Assembly: GCF_016756595.1 (NCBI RefSeq)
Contig: NZ_AP023257.1
Coordinates: 2,806,001-2,870,000, forward strand
DNA: 64,000 bases
From: Mesorhizobium sp. L-2-11
GTDB lineage: Bacteria; Pseudomonadota; Alphaproteobacteria; Rhizobiales; Rhizobiaceae
Direction of reading: 5' to 3'
The notes under the pieces were generated by a model. It had not been told where the DNA came from. It made no database searches and saw nothing but the letters and a program-made list of their open reading frames with translations. Positions 23,834 to 33,150 of this stretch are shown here, one piece after another (the first letter of the stretch is position 1; every line of letters starts with the position of its first letter). A program made the translations under genes and the position numbers.

Positions 23834-26274
23834 TGCCGACGCTCTATCCCATCCAGGACACCTTCGTCCGTGGCGAGATCAGTCCGCGATTGCACGCGCG
23901 CGCCTCGCTCGATCTCTATCGGGCGGCACTCTCCCGCTGCGAAAACTTTCTGACGCTCCCGCATGGTGGCATCCGCAAGCGGGGCGGCACCTATTTCTGC
24001 GCCGAGGTGAAGGATTCTGCCAAAGCGACGCGGCTGATCCCGTTCATCTTCTCGGCGGATCAGGCCTATGCGCTCGAATTCGGCAACCTTTACATCAGGG
24101 TTTATGCCTATGGCGCCCGCGTCGGCACGGTGGAAGTGGCGACGCCCTATCTCGAAGCCGATCTGTTCGACCTGCAATTCGTCCAGTCCGCCGACCAGAT
24201 GTGGATCACCCACAAAAACCACCTGCCGCAGGTTCTCACCCGCACGGCGCACACCACATGGACGCTCGCCGAGTTCGTCTTTCTCGACGGGCCGTATGAC
24301 GACATCAACACAAGCGCCACCACGCTGACGCCCGCCGAGACCGGTGCTGTCCATCCGCAAATGACCAGCGACACGCTGCCAACCGGGACCGCTGCTGCAA
24401 CCGCCGGCACCGCCTTTCATGTGTTCGACCGCGACAACGGAACAAACCTCAGCTTTGGCGCAACCACCGGCGACGTGTCCTATGATTTTGCAGGCGCCAC
24501 GACCAAGGTCTGCGACGCTTACTGGATAAGGGCGAGGGCGAGCGGCAATCCTCGGGCAGCGGTGGCCTGGGATTTCCAGGGCTTTGACGGCACCAACTGG
24601 ATCTCGCTCGACAGCCGGACGGCGGAGACCGGCTGGTCGCGCGGCGAGGTGCGGTTTTATGAATTCCAGAACGAGACCGCCTATCAGTCCTATCGGCTGA
24701 ATATTTCGGGATCGGAGGACGACAGCAATCTGGACATCGCCGAAATGGGCTGGCACGAAGATGGCGACACCCAGACGCCGTTCGACCTCACGGCATCCTC
24801 GATCGTCGACATCAATGGCGGCACCGGCTTCCAGGCATCAGATGTCGGCCGGACCATTCGCTTGCTCGGCTCGGATGCTGTCTGGCGCTGGGCGCGCATC
24901 ACCAGCCGCAGCAGCGCGACCGTGGTCAAAGTCAGGCTGTATGGGCATGCGCTGCCCAATCTCAGCCCGATCGCCCGCTGGCGCCTCGGCACCTTCGTTC
25001 CCGGAAAATACGTCGAAAGCGGTTCGCTGTACGAAGAGCGCCTGGCCTTCAGCCGAAAATTCTCGGTCTACGCCTCGGCAACCGGCGACTTCGACAATTT
25101 CGCCACCGGCGAGGAAGATGACGCCGCGCTGGAGTTCGTCCAGGCCGGCGGCGGCCAGGCCAACGATATCACCTGGATTGCCGAATCCGACGGGGCGCTG
25201 ATCATTGGCACACTGGGCGGCATCCGGGCGCTGTCCGGCTCGGCCATCGACGAGGCGCTGACGCCGTCATCGTTCAAGAACCGCCGCTCGCGCACCTTTG
25301 GCTGCGCGCCGCTGCGCCCGGTCGACGCCGGGCAATCATTCCTGTTCGTCACCCGGTCGCGCAAATCGATCGCCGAACTGACCCAGAGCGCGTCCGGCAA
25401 ATTCACCTCCGACGACGTCGGGCAGGTTTCCGAGCATATTCCGAAAAAGGGTGTTGTCGAACTGGCGTTCCAGACCGATCCCGACCCGTTGCTGTGGTTC
25501 CCGCTCGATAATGGCGAACTTGGCGGCTACACGCACCAGCCCTCGCAGGAAGTCCGCGGCATGCACCGGCATCGCATCGCCGGCACCTTTTCCGGTTCTG
25601 ACTGGGGCGTCGTTGAAAGCGCGGTGGTGACGCCGGGGCAGGACGGCAATGACGATCTCTGGCTGGTCGTCAAACGCACGATCGATGGAACGACCAAGCG
25701 CACCATCGAAATCAAGTCTGTGCCCTTTGAATATGGCGAGGTTGCCGACGCGTTCGAGGTCGATTGCGGCCTGACCTACAGCGGCGTGGCCGTGGGGACG
25801 GTCACAGGGCTCGATCATCTCAACGGCGAGACGGTCGATGCTCTGGCGGATGGCGTGGTCTATCATGACCTTGTCGTGGCCGCTGGAGCGGTTTCCTTGC
25901 CCGGCGGGGCAATGGCGGCCAAATGGTCTGTCGGCCTACCCTACGAGGCGGGCGCCGACACGCTGGAGCTCGATGTCGGCGGCAGGGACGGCTCGATCGT
26001 CGGGCGTCGCAAGAAAGTCGCCAAGGTCATTCTCTCGCTGTTTGAGACGGACACGACCGGGCTGGAGATCGCTTCGATGCAGCGTGGCCGCTGGGAACCG
26101 GTCCGCATTCCCTCGGTCGTGACGCCCAATGGCAGGGCCAATCTGTTCACCGGCAATGTCGAGGTGCCGATCGACGATAGTTGGGAAGGGCAGGGGCGGG
26201 TAAGAATCCACCACACCAACCCGACGCCATGCACGATCCGGGCATTCACGCCGGTGTTCGATAGTGAGGCGTAG
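23833..26274 (+). CDS. podovirus tail tubular protein B (nozzle) like
   Basis: A large 813-aa protein: MPTLYPIQDTFVRGEISPRL, then LYRAALSRCENFLTLPHGGI and RKRGGTYFCAEVK, the standard N-terminus of gp12-like nozzle proteins. Further on are LIPFIFSADQAYALEFGNLY and FVQSADQMWITHKNHLPQVL, and a beta-rich remainder in which TWIAESDGALIIGTLGGIRA and LAFQTDPDPLLWFPLDNGEL are typical. It appears intact. In the virion it forms the tail tube tip. Confidence 0.85.
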   Translation: MPTLYPIQDTFVRGEISPRLHARASLDLYRAALSRCENFLTLPHGGIRKRGGTYFCAEVKDSAKATRLIPFIFSADQAYALEFGNLYIRVYAYGARVGTVEVATPYLEADLFDLQFVQSADQMWITHKNHLPQVLTRTAHTTWTLAEFVFLDGPYDDINTSATTLTPAETGAVHPQMTSDTLPTGTAAATAGTAFHVFDRDNGTNLSFGATTGDVSYDFAGATTKVCDAYWIRARASGNPRAAVAWDFQGFDGTNWISLDSRTAETGWSRGEVRFYEFQNETAYQSYRLNISGSEDDSNLDIAEMGWHEDGDTQTPFDLTASSIVDINGGTGFQASDVGRTIRLLGSDAVWRWARITSRSSATVVKVRLYGHALPNLSPIARWRLGTFVPGKYVESGSLYEERLAFSRKFSVYASATGDFDNFATGEEDDAALEFVQAGGGQANDITWIAESDGALIIGTLGGIRALSGSAIDEALTPSSFKNRRSRTFGCAPLRPVDAGQSFLFVTRSRKSIAELTQSASGKFTSDDVGQVSEHIPKKGVVELAFQTDPDPLLWFPLDNGELGGYTHQPSQEVRGMHRHRIAGTFSGSDWGVVESAVVTPGQDGNDDLWLVVKRTIDGTTKRTIEIKSVPFEYGEVADAFEVDCGLTYSGVAVGTVTGLDHLNGETVDALADGVVYHDLVVAAGAVSLPGGAMAAKWSVGLPYEAGADTLELDVGGRDGSIVGRRKKVAKVILSLFETDTTGLEIASMQRGRWEPVRIPSVVTPNGRANLFTGNVEVPIDDSWEGQGRVRIHHTNPTPCTIRAFTPVFDSEA

Positions 26275-26327
26275 GAACTGCCGTATTTCGGTCCTCCCGC
26301 ATCGCGCTCCGAGGCGGTTGTTAATCA

Positions 26328-26525
26328 AGCCTCTCGAACCTTTGTGCCTGTGTTGCCGATATCAATGTCGGCGGGACAGCGCCCCCCTCTGTCCTGCCGG
26401 ACATCTCCCCCACTTGGGGGGAGATCGGATTTCACCCCGGCTTTCGCCAATCACCAGCGTCGCAGGAATAGGGGCCGCGCCCGAACTGCCGATCTCCCCC
26501 CTTGTGGGGGAGATCGGCAGCTGCG
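26328..26525. repeat. mosaic palindromic repeat with leader
   Basis: The leader CTCGAACCTTTGTGCCTGTG is followed by two arms, in the same orientation as the copy at 11934-12167. It fills the gap between the nozzle gene and the coiled-coil gene. Confidence 0.85.
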
Positions 26526-26561
26526 CGGACCGCTCCTCACCTCCAAAAAAGGGACCCTTCA

Positions 26562-27221
26562 ATGACCCCATCCCCTCATGCCGAAGCGCTCGGCAGGGCG
26601 CGGACGGCTGCCGATTTTGCTGCCGTCATCGCCTTACTCGATAGCGACCTCAAAAATGCTGCCGCCCGCAAACTGGAACTCGAAAAGGCCAAGGGGCGGG
26701 CGATGTTCGGCCGTGGCGACCTGGCGGCGACGCGCGCTGCGCTCTCCGAGGCCAACGCCGTCGTTGCGCTGCTGGAGAAAACCCGTGAGGCGGCGAACGC
26801 GCGCCGCGCCGCGGCGCAAGGTGAAGCCTGCGTCGACATCGCAGCACTTGCCGACGAGATCAGGGCAAACGCCGCTGCCCTCGACGAGCGCTGGCGCATG
26901 GCGCAATGGCTGATCGAGCAGCTGCGCCAGCAATTGTTCGACGCCGATGCCTTGCGCCGCGCCGTCGCCACCGCCAACAGCCAGCTCGACGCCGCCGGCG
27001 TCGCCAACCTGAAAATCAACCCGACCGCCATCCGGCGCGCCGCCGTGACCGGGCGGCGCGCGACAGCCCCGGCTCGTCTCAGCGCGGCAGCGATCCAGGC
27101 CGACAAGATGCTTCTGTCGCTGCTCAGCCCCGGCGGCGCGCTCGACCCGCGACCGGCGCTCGGCGCGCCGGTCGGAGGCATCGCGGCCAGATTTTCGCTG
27201 CGTGGCCGGGGCCGCGGCTGA
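26562..27221 (+). CDS. phage coiled-coil protein, function unknown
   Basis: A 219-aa protein, very Ala- and Arg-rich. Residues 20-95 are predicted helical with heptad-like spacing (LLDSDLKNAAARKLELEKAK), then WRMAQWLIEQLRQQLFDADA and a basic C-terminus. It lies between the nozzle and internal virion genes, so a structural or internal virion role is plausible. AAGGGA lies about 9 bp before ATG 26562. I do not recognise the family. Confidence 0.65.
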   Translation: MTPSPHAEALGRARTAADFAAVIALLDSDLKNAAARKLELEKAKGRAMFGRGDLAATRAALSEANAVVALLEKTREAANARRAAAQGEACVDIAALADEIRANAAALDERWRMAQWLIEQLRQQLFDADALRRAVATANSQLDAAGVANLKINPTAIRRAAVTGRRATAPARLSAAAIQADKMLLSLLSPGGALDPRPALGAPVGGIAARFSLRGRGRG

Positions 27222-27223
27222 CC

Positions 27224-27715
27224 ATGTGCACACTTGCCCTTATCGGCACGGCTCTCTCGGTCGGCGGCGCGCTGGCCGAGGGCCAGCAGTCGCGGCAGAT
27301 GGCCGACTACCAGGCCAGAGCCTATGAGCAGCAGGCGCGGGCCGACGCGCTAAGCGCCGCCTTCGAGCAGGGCCAGGAGCGCCACAAGCAGGATCTGTTG
27401 CTGTCGCAGGCGCGCGCCCGGGCCGGCGCCTCGGGCGTCGCCCTGTCAGGCTCGCCGACCGAGGTGCTCGCCGCCAATGCAAGGCAGGGCCAGCTCGACA
27501 TCAAGGCGATCCAGTACGGCTCGCAGCTGCGCCAGAACAATTTGACCACGCAGGCCGCGATCTCGCGCTTTTCCGGCAGGCAGTCGGCGGCTGCCTCGAT
27601 CTTCAGGGCAGGCGGCAATCTCGTGTCCGGCCTTTCCGGCCTCTACGACCCGAGCAGAGCGGTGACGTTCGGCAACAGCGCCTTTCCGGCAGCGCCGGGC
27701 GGAGGGCTTTACTGA
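27224..27715 (+). CDS. internal virion protein B (gp14) like
   Basis: A 163-aa protein: MCTLALIGTALSVGGALAEG, a short hydrophobic start, then a long helix QMADYQARAYEQQARADALS and the characteristic QARARAGASGVALSGSPTEV, then IKAIQYGSQLRQNNLTTQAA. These match internal virion proteins that leave the capsid and span the envelope during DNA entry. It starts 3 bp after the previous stop and overlaps the next start by one base. Confidence 0.75.
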   Translation: MCTLALIGTALSVGGALAEGQQSRQMADYQARAYEQQARADALSAAFEQGQERHKQDLLLSQARARAGASGVALSGSPTEVLAANARQGQLDIKAIQYGSQLRQNNLTTQAAISRFSGRQSAAASIFRAGGNLVSGLSGLYDPSRAVTFGNSAFPAAPGGGLY

Positions 27716-28485
27716 TGGCGACCATCCCCCTCCAGCTCGCCCAGCGACGGCTCGATACCGGCAGCGTGGTTTCCTATCCCAACAGCTCGCCGGTCGGCGC
27801 CGCGATACAAGGTTTTGGCGACGAGCTCTCGGCCGTCGCCGAGCGGTTCCGGCAGCAGAAGCAGCAGCAGGATGCCTTCGACGCCGAGGTCATCGGCCGC
27901 GAGCTGAACCGGCAGATTGCCGAGGCCGAGAAAGAAGCGATCCAGAATGCGCCGGCCGACGGCCGTGGCCTGCACGACGCCATGTATGGCCAGGCGCGCA
28001 ACGGTGTCGTCAAGCCGGGCCTGTTCGACAAGATCTTCGACAGCACCGTGCCAAAAATGCCGGAAAGCGAACGCGCCAGCTTCATCAGGCAGAAAGAGGC
28101 GTTGAGATTGGCCGGGTCGGCGCGCATGGCCGCACAGCAATATGCCCGCCGCCAGGCCTATGAGCAGGCCGAATGGTCGAAGGCGCAGGCTGCGGAGCTC
28201 AATGCCATCGCGCAGAGCGATCCGGACGACACCGCAGCGTTCGAGGCGATCAGGCAGAGCGGCTTCGACTTCATCGCCAAGATGGGCAACCCGGTGGCCC
28301 GGCAGCTGGCCGAGACCGGCTGGCGCAGTAACACGGCAAAGGCGCTCGCCCAGGCGATGATCGCCAACGACCCGAAGCGCGCCGCCGAAATTCTGGGTGC
28401 TGCGCCGGCTGACGCCCGCCTCGCCGACCTTACGTCCGAGGACAGGGCTGCGCTCGCTTCGCAGGCCGGCATGGCGCAAGACTGA
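27715..28485 (+). CDS. phage internal virion/ejection protein, possibly truncated
   Basis: A 256-aa, helix-rich protein: PLQLAQRRLDTGSVVSYPNS, then AAIQGFGDELSAVAERFRQQ and KQQQDAFDAEVIGRELNRQI. This is the N-terminal pattern of large podovirus ejection proteins, which usually run several hundred residues more and often carry a transglycosylase domain. Here the product ends AALASQAGMAQD and about 300 bp of non-coding DNA follows, so the C-terminal part is probably deleted. It is coupled to the previous gene by TGATG. Confidence 0.68.
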   Translation: MATIPLQLAQRRLDTGSVVSYPNSSPVGAAIQGFGDELSAVAERFRQQKQQQDAFDAEVIGRELNRQIAEAEKEAIQNAPADGRGLHDAMYGQARNGVVKPGLFDKIFDSTVPKMPESERASFIRQKEALRLAGSARMAAQQYARRQAYEQAEWSKAQAAELNAIAQSDPDDTAAFEAIRQSGFDFIAKMGNPVARQLAETGWRSNTAKALAQAMIANDPKRAAEILGAAPADARLADLTSEDRAALASQAGMAQD

Positions 28486-28803
28486 TGTCCGCGCCGCGGC
28501 TGGATGTCCTTTTTACCGGCCTGTTGCATCGGCTGTCAGCCCACCGACGGTCCTGCGGGGCTTTTTCACGGGAAAACCCCAGAGTTGCTGAAATCGCCGC
28601 TGGCAATGCACGCAGCACTGTGGTCGTCTCCAGAGCGACAAAAGCGACGGCGGCCTTTTTTGCAACACAGGCTTGTGGTTCTGGATTTGAAATTCCCAAG
28701 CGCTGATGCGATCATTGGATCGGCAACGTCAAAATCCACCGGCCACCCTTGGCCCTTCAGATGAAGGACTGACCCTGCCTTGTTGCGCTTAGAGTCCTAT
28801 CCG
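28486..28803. other. gap after the ejection protein gene
   Basis: No supported gene. It contains an inverted repeat GGGG...CCCC with complementary T-rich and A-rich inner arms at 28557-28580 beside CTTTTT, which may act as a terminator. An open frame from 28485 has weak coding character and was not called. Confidence 0.4.
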
Positions 28804-29169
28804 ATGCTGGCAAGGATCGTGTTCCCGGTCACGTTGGCCGGTGTTCTCCTGCTCACGCTTCTGCCGGCGCGGTTCTTGCCGGATCTCGGCACCGCCGTCA
28901 CGCTTCACGACGACAAGCTGCAGCATGCCATCGCCTTCGCCGTGCTGGCGGCGCTCGGCAGCCTCGGCTGGCCGGAACACAAGGCAAGGATCATTCTTGT
29001 CCTCGCCCTTACCGGCGCGGCGATCGAGGTGCTTCAGGGCTCGCAACTGATAGGGCGCGATCTGGACGGATTCGACTGGGTTGCCGACTGCGCCGGCATG
29101 GCGTTGGGGCTGACGATCGCCGGCTGGACAAGCAGGCGCGTCGGCAGGCGCGTCGGCGGATTGCCATAG
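28804..29169 (+). CDS. VanZ-like membrane protein
   Basis: A 121-aa protein with four hydrophobic segments. VanZ hallmarks are LHDDKLQHAIAFAVLAALGS between the first two helices and AIEVLQGSQLIGRDLDGFDW near the third. The start is uncertain: ATG 28804 lacks a good site, whereas TTG 28780 lies 11 bp after AAGGA and adds 8 residues. VanZ-family proteins affect cell-envelope properties; here it is probably an accessory gene in the prophage. The C-terminus has a 12-bp tandem duplication (GRRVGRRVGG). Confidence 0.8.
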   Translation: MLARIVFPVTLAGVLLLTLLPARFLPDLGTAVTLHDDKLQHAIAFAVLAALGSLGWPEHKARIILVLALTGAAIEVLQGSQLIGRDLDGFDWVADCAGMALGLTIAGWTSRRVGRRVGGLP

Positions 29170-29245
29170 GTCGCAGCTTTTTCGATCGTGACATCAGCCG
29201 AGCTGCGGCGGTTCAGGATAAAGGCGCTCCGTAGCGATCCTTCGC

Positions 29246-29416
29246 GCCCCCCTCTGTCCTGCCGGACATCTCCCCCACAAGGGGGAGATTGGCAGCTTCG
29301 CCGACAGCGTCCTTTTTGCAAGGTTTGTGGTTGGCGAAATCAGTGATGATGGCCGATCTCCCCCCAAGTGGGGGAGATGCCAAGTTTTGGCAAAGAGGGC
29401 AGGACAGAGGGGGGCG
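29246..29416. repeat. mosaic palindromic repeat, full copy
   Basis: Two inverted arms (CCCCCCTCTGTCCTGCCGGA and TTGGCAAAGAGGGCAGGACA). In the remaining 270 bp before the tail fibre gene I see no coding signal apart from the terminator below. Confidence 0.85.
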
Positions 29417-29685
29417 CCTCGCTCCGCCATTAAAAGGTTCTGCACCGTAGTGACGCTCCGATGTCACGAAATGGATCCAGGGTCTGCGCCGCGTCGCTTC
29501 GCTCCTTGCTCCGCATTGGGATGACGAAGGCGTCGTGGCTTATGGCTAGTGGCAGACGTTAGGATTGGCGGCTGCGGGGCCGGCCGGCAGCGACCGTCCG
29601 CAGGGCTTAGTCCAGGCCGGCCCAAACCACAGATGTGCCATAGACGACACGTCCCGCGCCCGCTGAAATCATAGAGCCCTTTTCA

Positions 29686-29710
29686 AGCCTCGCTTTTGCG
29701 GGGCTTTTTT
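29686..29710 (+). terminator. rho-independent terminator before the tail fibre gene
   Basis: Stem AGCCTCGC / GCGGGGCT with a TTTT loop followed by TTTTTT. It lies 15 bp before ATG 29726, so the tail fibre gene would need its own promoter or readthrough. Confidence 0.7.
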
Positions 29711-29725
29711 CATGGAGCAAGCCTG

Positions 29726-31126
29726 ATGGCCCGACCTGCAACTGCCGCCGTTCGACTGTTGACCGGCGAACGCGAACCCGTGCGCCTGGCGACTACGGCC
29801 AACATCCTGCTTCATGGCCTGCAGGCGATCGACGGCGTGCCATGCGCGGTCGGCGACCGCGTGCTGGTCAAGGACCAGGCCGACCCGACGCAGAACGGCA
29901 TCTACACGGTGAGCGAAGGCGAATGGTTCCGCGCCGCCGACGCCCGCAGCGCCCGCACCTTGCAGAAGGGAACGACGGTTCACGTCCAGATCGGGTCGGT
30001 CAATGCCGGCCGGGTGTTCGAATTCAGCGCCGACGAGCCGGTGGTCGGCAGCGATGCCATCAGCATTGCGCCGTTCGTGCCGCCCGACATTGCGGCGGTG
30101 GTCGATGCGGTGGAAGCGCTGCGCGAGGCAACCCAGGCGCTGAAGGATGCCAGCGCGGCCAGTGCCGGCCAGGCCGCCGCCAGCGCGTCCACCTCCGCTG
30201 CCAATGCCGGACAGACCGCCGCCGATGTCGCTTCCACCGCGGCCAACCTGGCCGGCGCCCAGGCCGCGCGTGATGCGTCGCTTTTTGGCAAAGGCATCTT
30301 TCCGACCATTGCGGCGGCGATCGGCCTTGGCGTCGTCGGCAGTGGTGCGATCACGGCGGGCGCCGGCGGCGCCAACGGCACCTTCGATCTGGCCTTCACC
30401 GGCGGCGCCGGCTCGGGCGCCGCCGGCCGCTTCGTCGTCGCCGGCGGCGCGCTGACGCAAGTCCTGATCACCGCGCCGGGCTCCTACACGGTGGCTTCGA
30501 GCTTCAGCTTCGCCGCATCGGCGGGATTGGCCGGTGCAAGTGCGGCGGTCGTGCTCGGCAGGAATGCTGATGTCGGCGAGTTTTTTTGGACCGAGGTTTC
30601 GACCGGTGTGCTTGGGCTGCACAACGTGACGGCCGGGCCGGTGGCGGCGGACACCGGGGTTAGGGCGTCGGCAGCGGAAGTCTCCGCCCTGATCGGCTCG
30701 CGGACGGTCGGGCCAACTGCGCTGACTGGCGCCGGCGCAGCTGCGAGCGCGAACGTCTATTACTGGCCGGGCTCTCTCGCCGCAGTAGATGAATATGTGT
30801 CGGCGCTGCCTGTGGCGATGACTGCTCCTGGTACGCTGCGTGTCGTGGTTTCGAAAGTGGAGGGCGACGGCTCTCTCTCTGACGCCGGCGTTCCGACACA
30901 GCTGGTTAGCGCACCGGCAGGTGTATCCACTATTTCAGGGCTGAGCGTCTACAAGCCCGCGGGATGCGTTGTTGGCCTTCAACCGGTATCCGGCGGCTCG
31001 CTTTACTTTACGGCGGCCACGATCCCCAATGGCGAAGCTCGCTGGCATACGGCGACTATCCCAACCAGCCACACGGCGAAGACCATCACCACGACGAATG
31101 GCGTACAGTGGCAGGCGGTTCTGTGA
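29726..31126 (+). CDS. phage tail fibre protein
   Basis: A 466-aa protein. The N-terminal domain (MARPATAAVRLLTGEREPVR ... GDRVLVKDQADPTQNGIYTV ... FRAADARSARTLQKGTTVHV) is the common virion-anchoring tail-fibre module. A long Ala/Ser helical shaft (about 110-175) is followed by beta-structured, Gly-rich domains, ending VQWQAVL. ATG 29726 is preferred. The end overlaps the SGNH gene in another frame; the two may once have been one protein. Confidence 0.82.
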   Translation: MARPATAAVRLLTGEREPVRLATTANILLHGLQAIDGVPCAVGDRVLVKDQADPTQNGIYTVSEGEWFRAADARSARTLQKGTTVHVQIGSVNAGRVFEFSADEPVVGSDAISIAPFVPPDIAAVVDAVEALREATQALKDASAASAGQAAASASTSAANAGQTAADVASTAANLAGAQAARDASLFGKGIFPTIAAAIGLGVVGSGAITAGAGGANGTFDLAFTGGAGSGAAGRFVVAGGALTQVLITAPGSYTVASSFSFAASAGLAGASAAVVLGRNADVGEFFWTEVSTGVLGLHNVTAGPVAADTGVRASAAEVSALIGSRTVGPTALTGAGAAASANVYYWPGSLAAVDEYVSALPVAMTAPGTLRVVVSKVEGDGSLSDAGVPTQLVSAPAGVSTISGLSVYKPAGCVVGLQPVSGGSLYFTAATIPNGEARWHTATIPTSHTAKTITTTNGVQWQAVL

Positions 31127-32891
31127 AATCACGGCCAAGGCTCGCCGAGCTGATGGCTCTGTCGACGCTATTGTCGAAACGCTGGGTTCCAGCATCGATA
31201 TCGGCCGGCCGGACCTGGTCAACACCGGCACGAACACCCCCGCCAACTACAGCGTCGTCATGCAAACGCCTGCGGCGGCCGATGGCTACATTACCGGAGT
31301 TGATGTCGGGGCTAGCGGCGCCGGCGCGGCCAGTATCCATGTCATCCAGTACAATGGAGACCTAACCGTCAACGTGATCCGCACGCATCAAATCACACTA
31401 GCCAATGGTGTGAGCGAAATTCCCCTCAGCATCCCGATAGCAGCCGGGCAATATCCGGCGATCAGCGGTGGCGCTTACAAGTTTCAGAACAGCGTCAATC
31501 CGGAAGGCATTCCCGCATGGATAAAGGCCGCTGCGCTGTCGAACGGTGCGACTGTGGCGTCATCGACCCAGCACCGCTATGAGGTCGCGTTCACGATCAA
31601 GACTGGCCTTGTCGCGGACGTGGAGGTGGCCAAGAATGGCGGTGCGCAGAACACTGGCATGAACCTGCTGGCCGATGCCGACCCGAATGGTGTCGTTGAT
31701 GCAACTGCAATCTTCGCCTCGGCCGCCGCTCATCCAAACCCGTATGTGCCGCCCGGCAGCTTCGCATTGACGGCTATGCCTAAGTCGGGTGACGGTTTTT
31801 GGGGGCCTGGAAAGCTGTTCGTCGGCGGCCGAAGGTTCTTCGTTCCGGCTCGCCCGTCGCTGTTCAATCTCTATGACGGCTTCCGCGCCAAGATGGCAGA
31901 GCATATCGCCAACAACGATGTGCTCTGCCTGATCGCCGACAGCATTGGTCATTGGGCGCTGGCCAGCAACGGCCCGGCGCACTGGTTCAATCGGGTGACG
32001 CAGTTTGCTAATCTCGGCGTCGCCGATGATGAGCCGGGCATGACGGCATTGCGGCCAAGCTCTACCTACTTGCCGGCTTTCTATGGCGTCACCACCAGCG
32101 GAACCGTCTCGACGGGAACGCGCGGGCCGCTCGGCGAAAGCATCATCCTTGCGGATGGCGCATCGCTGGCGTTCACCGGCGCCTATGAGCAGGTCGATGT
32201 CCATTACACCCAGGACGCCGGTCAAGGCTCGCTCGCCTTCGCCTTCAATGGCGGCGCGGCCTACAAGACTGTGAACGCTGCCGGCGCTCTGGCGCTCGAT
32301 AAATATTCCGGCCCGTCTCTGACAGGGCAGGCAGCGAGCGGCAACTATACCCTCACGGCCGTAGGCGGACCCGTGGAGATCACCGGGCTTATACGTCTCG
32401 GCATCAAGGCGGCCGGCTCACGTCCGCGCCTGCGCACGCTGCGCGCCTCGCATGGCAGCTATACGTTCGCCTCCTTCAATGCGGCACGCCTTGCCTCGGC
32501 CATCGCTCAATGCGGCTATGCTGGCGGCAAGATCGTTCCGGTCCTCGCCCTGGGCATCAACGACAGTTTTGGCACGCCGCCTGCGACGATTTCGACCAAC
32601 ATCACGTCGATAATCGACACGCTGGAGGCGGCCTTAGCACCTCGCATCTTCGTGATGCCGCCAACGCGCCCGTCCTCGTCTTGGGATGGCAACTATACGG
32701 GCGGCCGAACCTACGATGCGGCACTTGGCGCGATCCGCCAAACCTACCGGTCGCGCAATGTGCTATCGGTGCCAATCGACGGGTTCGATTATATCAACTC
32801 GGGGGCCTACCAAGAGGGTCTGCACTTCAACGATGCCGGCCACGACGGCAATGCGTTGCGCTTCATCGAATACGTCGCGGAAAGGGGATAA
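31098..32891 (+). CDS. phage tail-associated SGNH hydrolase-like protein
   Basis: About 597 aa. N-terminal beta-rich domain (VDAIVETLGSSIDIGRPDLV ...), then an SGNH/GDSL-type domain: block I LCLIADSIGHWALAS (Ser nucleophile in ADSIG), a GIND block (VLALGINDSFGTPPA) and the C-terminal LHFNDAGHDGN with the catalytic Asp-x-x-His. Such domains deacetylate host surface polysaccharides. The start is uncertain: ATG 31098 overlaps the tail fibre gene by 29 bp and conserved-looking sequence begins about residue 8, so a lost frame connection with the fibre is possible. Confidence 0.75.
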   Translation: MAYSGRRFCEITAKARRADGSVDAIVETLGSSIDIGRPDLVNTGTNTPANYSVVMQTPAAADGYITGVDVGASGAGAASIHVIQYNGDLTVNVIRTHQITLANGVSEIPLSIPIAAGQYPAISGGAYKFQNSVNPEGIPAWIKAAALSNGATVASSTQHRYEVAFTIKTGLVADVEVAKNGGAQNTGMNLLADADPNGVVDATAIFASAAAHPNPYVPPGSFALTAMPKSGDGFWGPGKLFVGGRRFFVPARPSLFNLYDGFRAKMAEHIANNDVLCLIADSIGHWALASNGPAHWFNRVTQFANLGVADDEPGMTALRPSSTYLPAFYGVTTSGTVSTGTRGPLGESIILADGASLAFTGAYEQVDVHYTQDAGQGSLAFAFNGGAAYKTVNAAGALALDKYSGPSLTGQAASGNYTLTAVGGPVEITGLIRLGIKAAGSRPRLRTLRASHGSYTFASFNAARLASAIAQCGYAGGKIVPVLALGINDSFGTPPATISTNITSIIDTLEAALAPRIFVMPPTRPSSSWDGNYTGGRTYDAALGAIRQTYRSRNVLSVPIDGFDYINSGAYQEGLHFNDAGHDGNALRFIEYVAERG

Positions 32892-32895
32892 GGCC

Positions 32896-33078
32896 ATGCC
32901 ATTCGCAATTCAGCGCAAGGGTAAAGTGATCTCGACGCTCGAAGAGGGTGAGGAATGGGTGACCGTCGGCAAGAAAATCCTAATCACGATGCCCGATGAC
33001 CCGACTTATAGTCGAGAAATCACAGTGCCTAAGGACGATGCCGAAGGACTCGTCGAAGTGTGGCTGGGAGGGGCCTAG
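32896..33078 (+). CDS. small phage protein (60 aa)
   Basis: MPFAIQRKGKVISTLEEGEE followed by WVTVGKKILITMPDDPTYSR, a compact beta-rich protein. It starts 4 bp after the SGNH stop, in a tail-end operon. No family recognised. Confidence 0.6.
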   Translation: MPFAIQRKGKVISTLEEGEEWVTVGKKILITMPDDPTYSREITVPKDDAEGLVEVWLGGA

Positions 33079-33150
33079 TCCGCACTGGACGCGGTTCGTG
33101 CGCTATGGCACGGTTGGGTTGGCGGGGGCGATCCTTAGGAGGATTTCTCT

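Noticed and set aside
28485..28706. 73-codon frame after the ejection protein gene
   Set aside because: It overlaps the previous stop by one base, but its product has no recognisable pattern and contains a hairpin with T-run; treated as non-coding.
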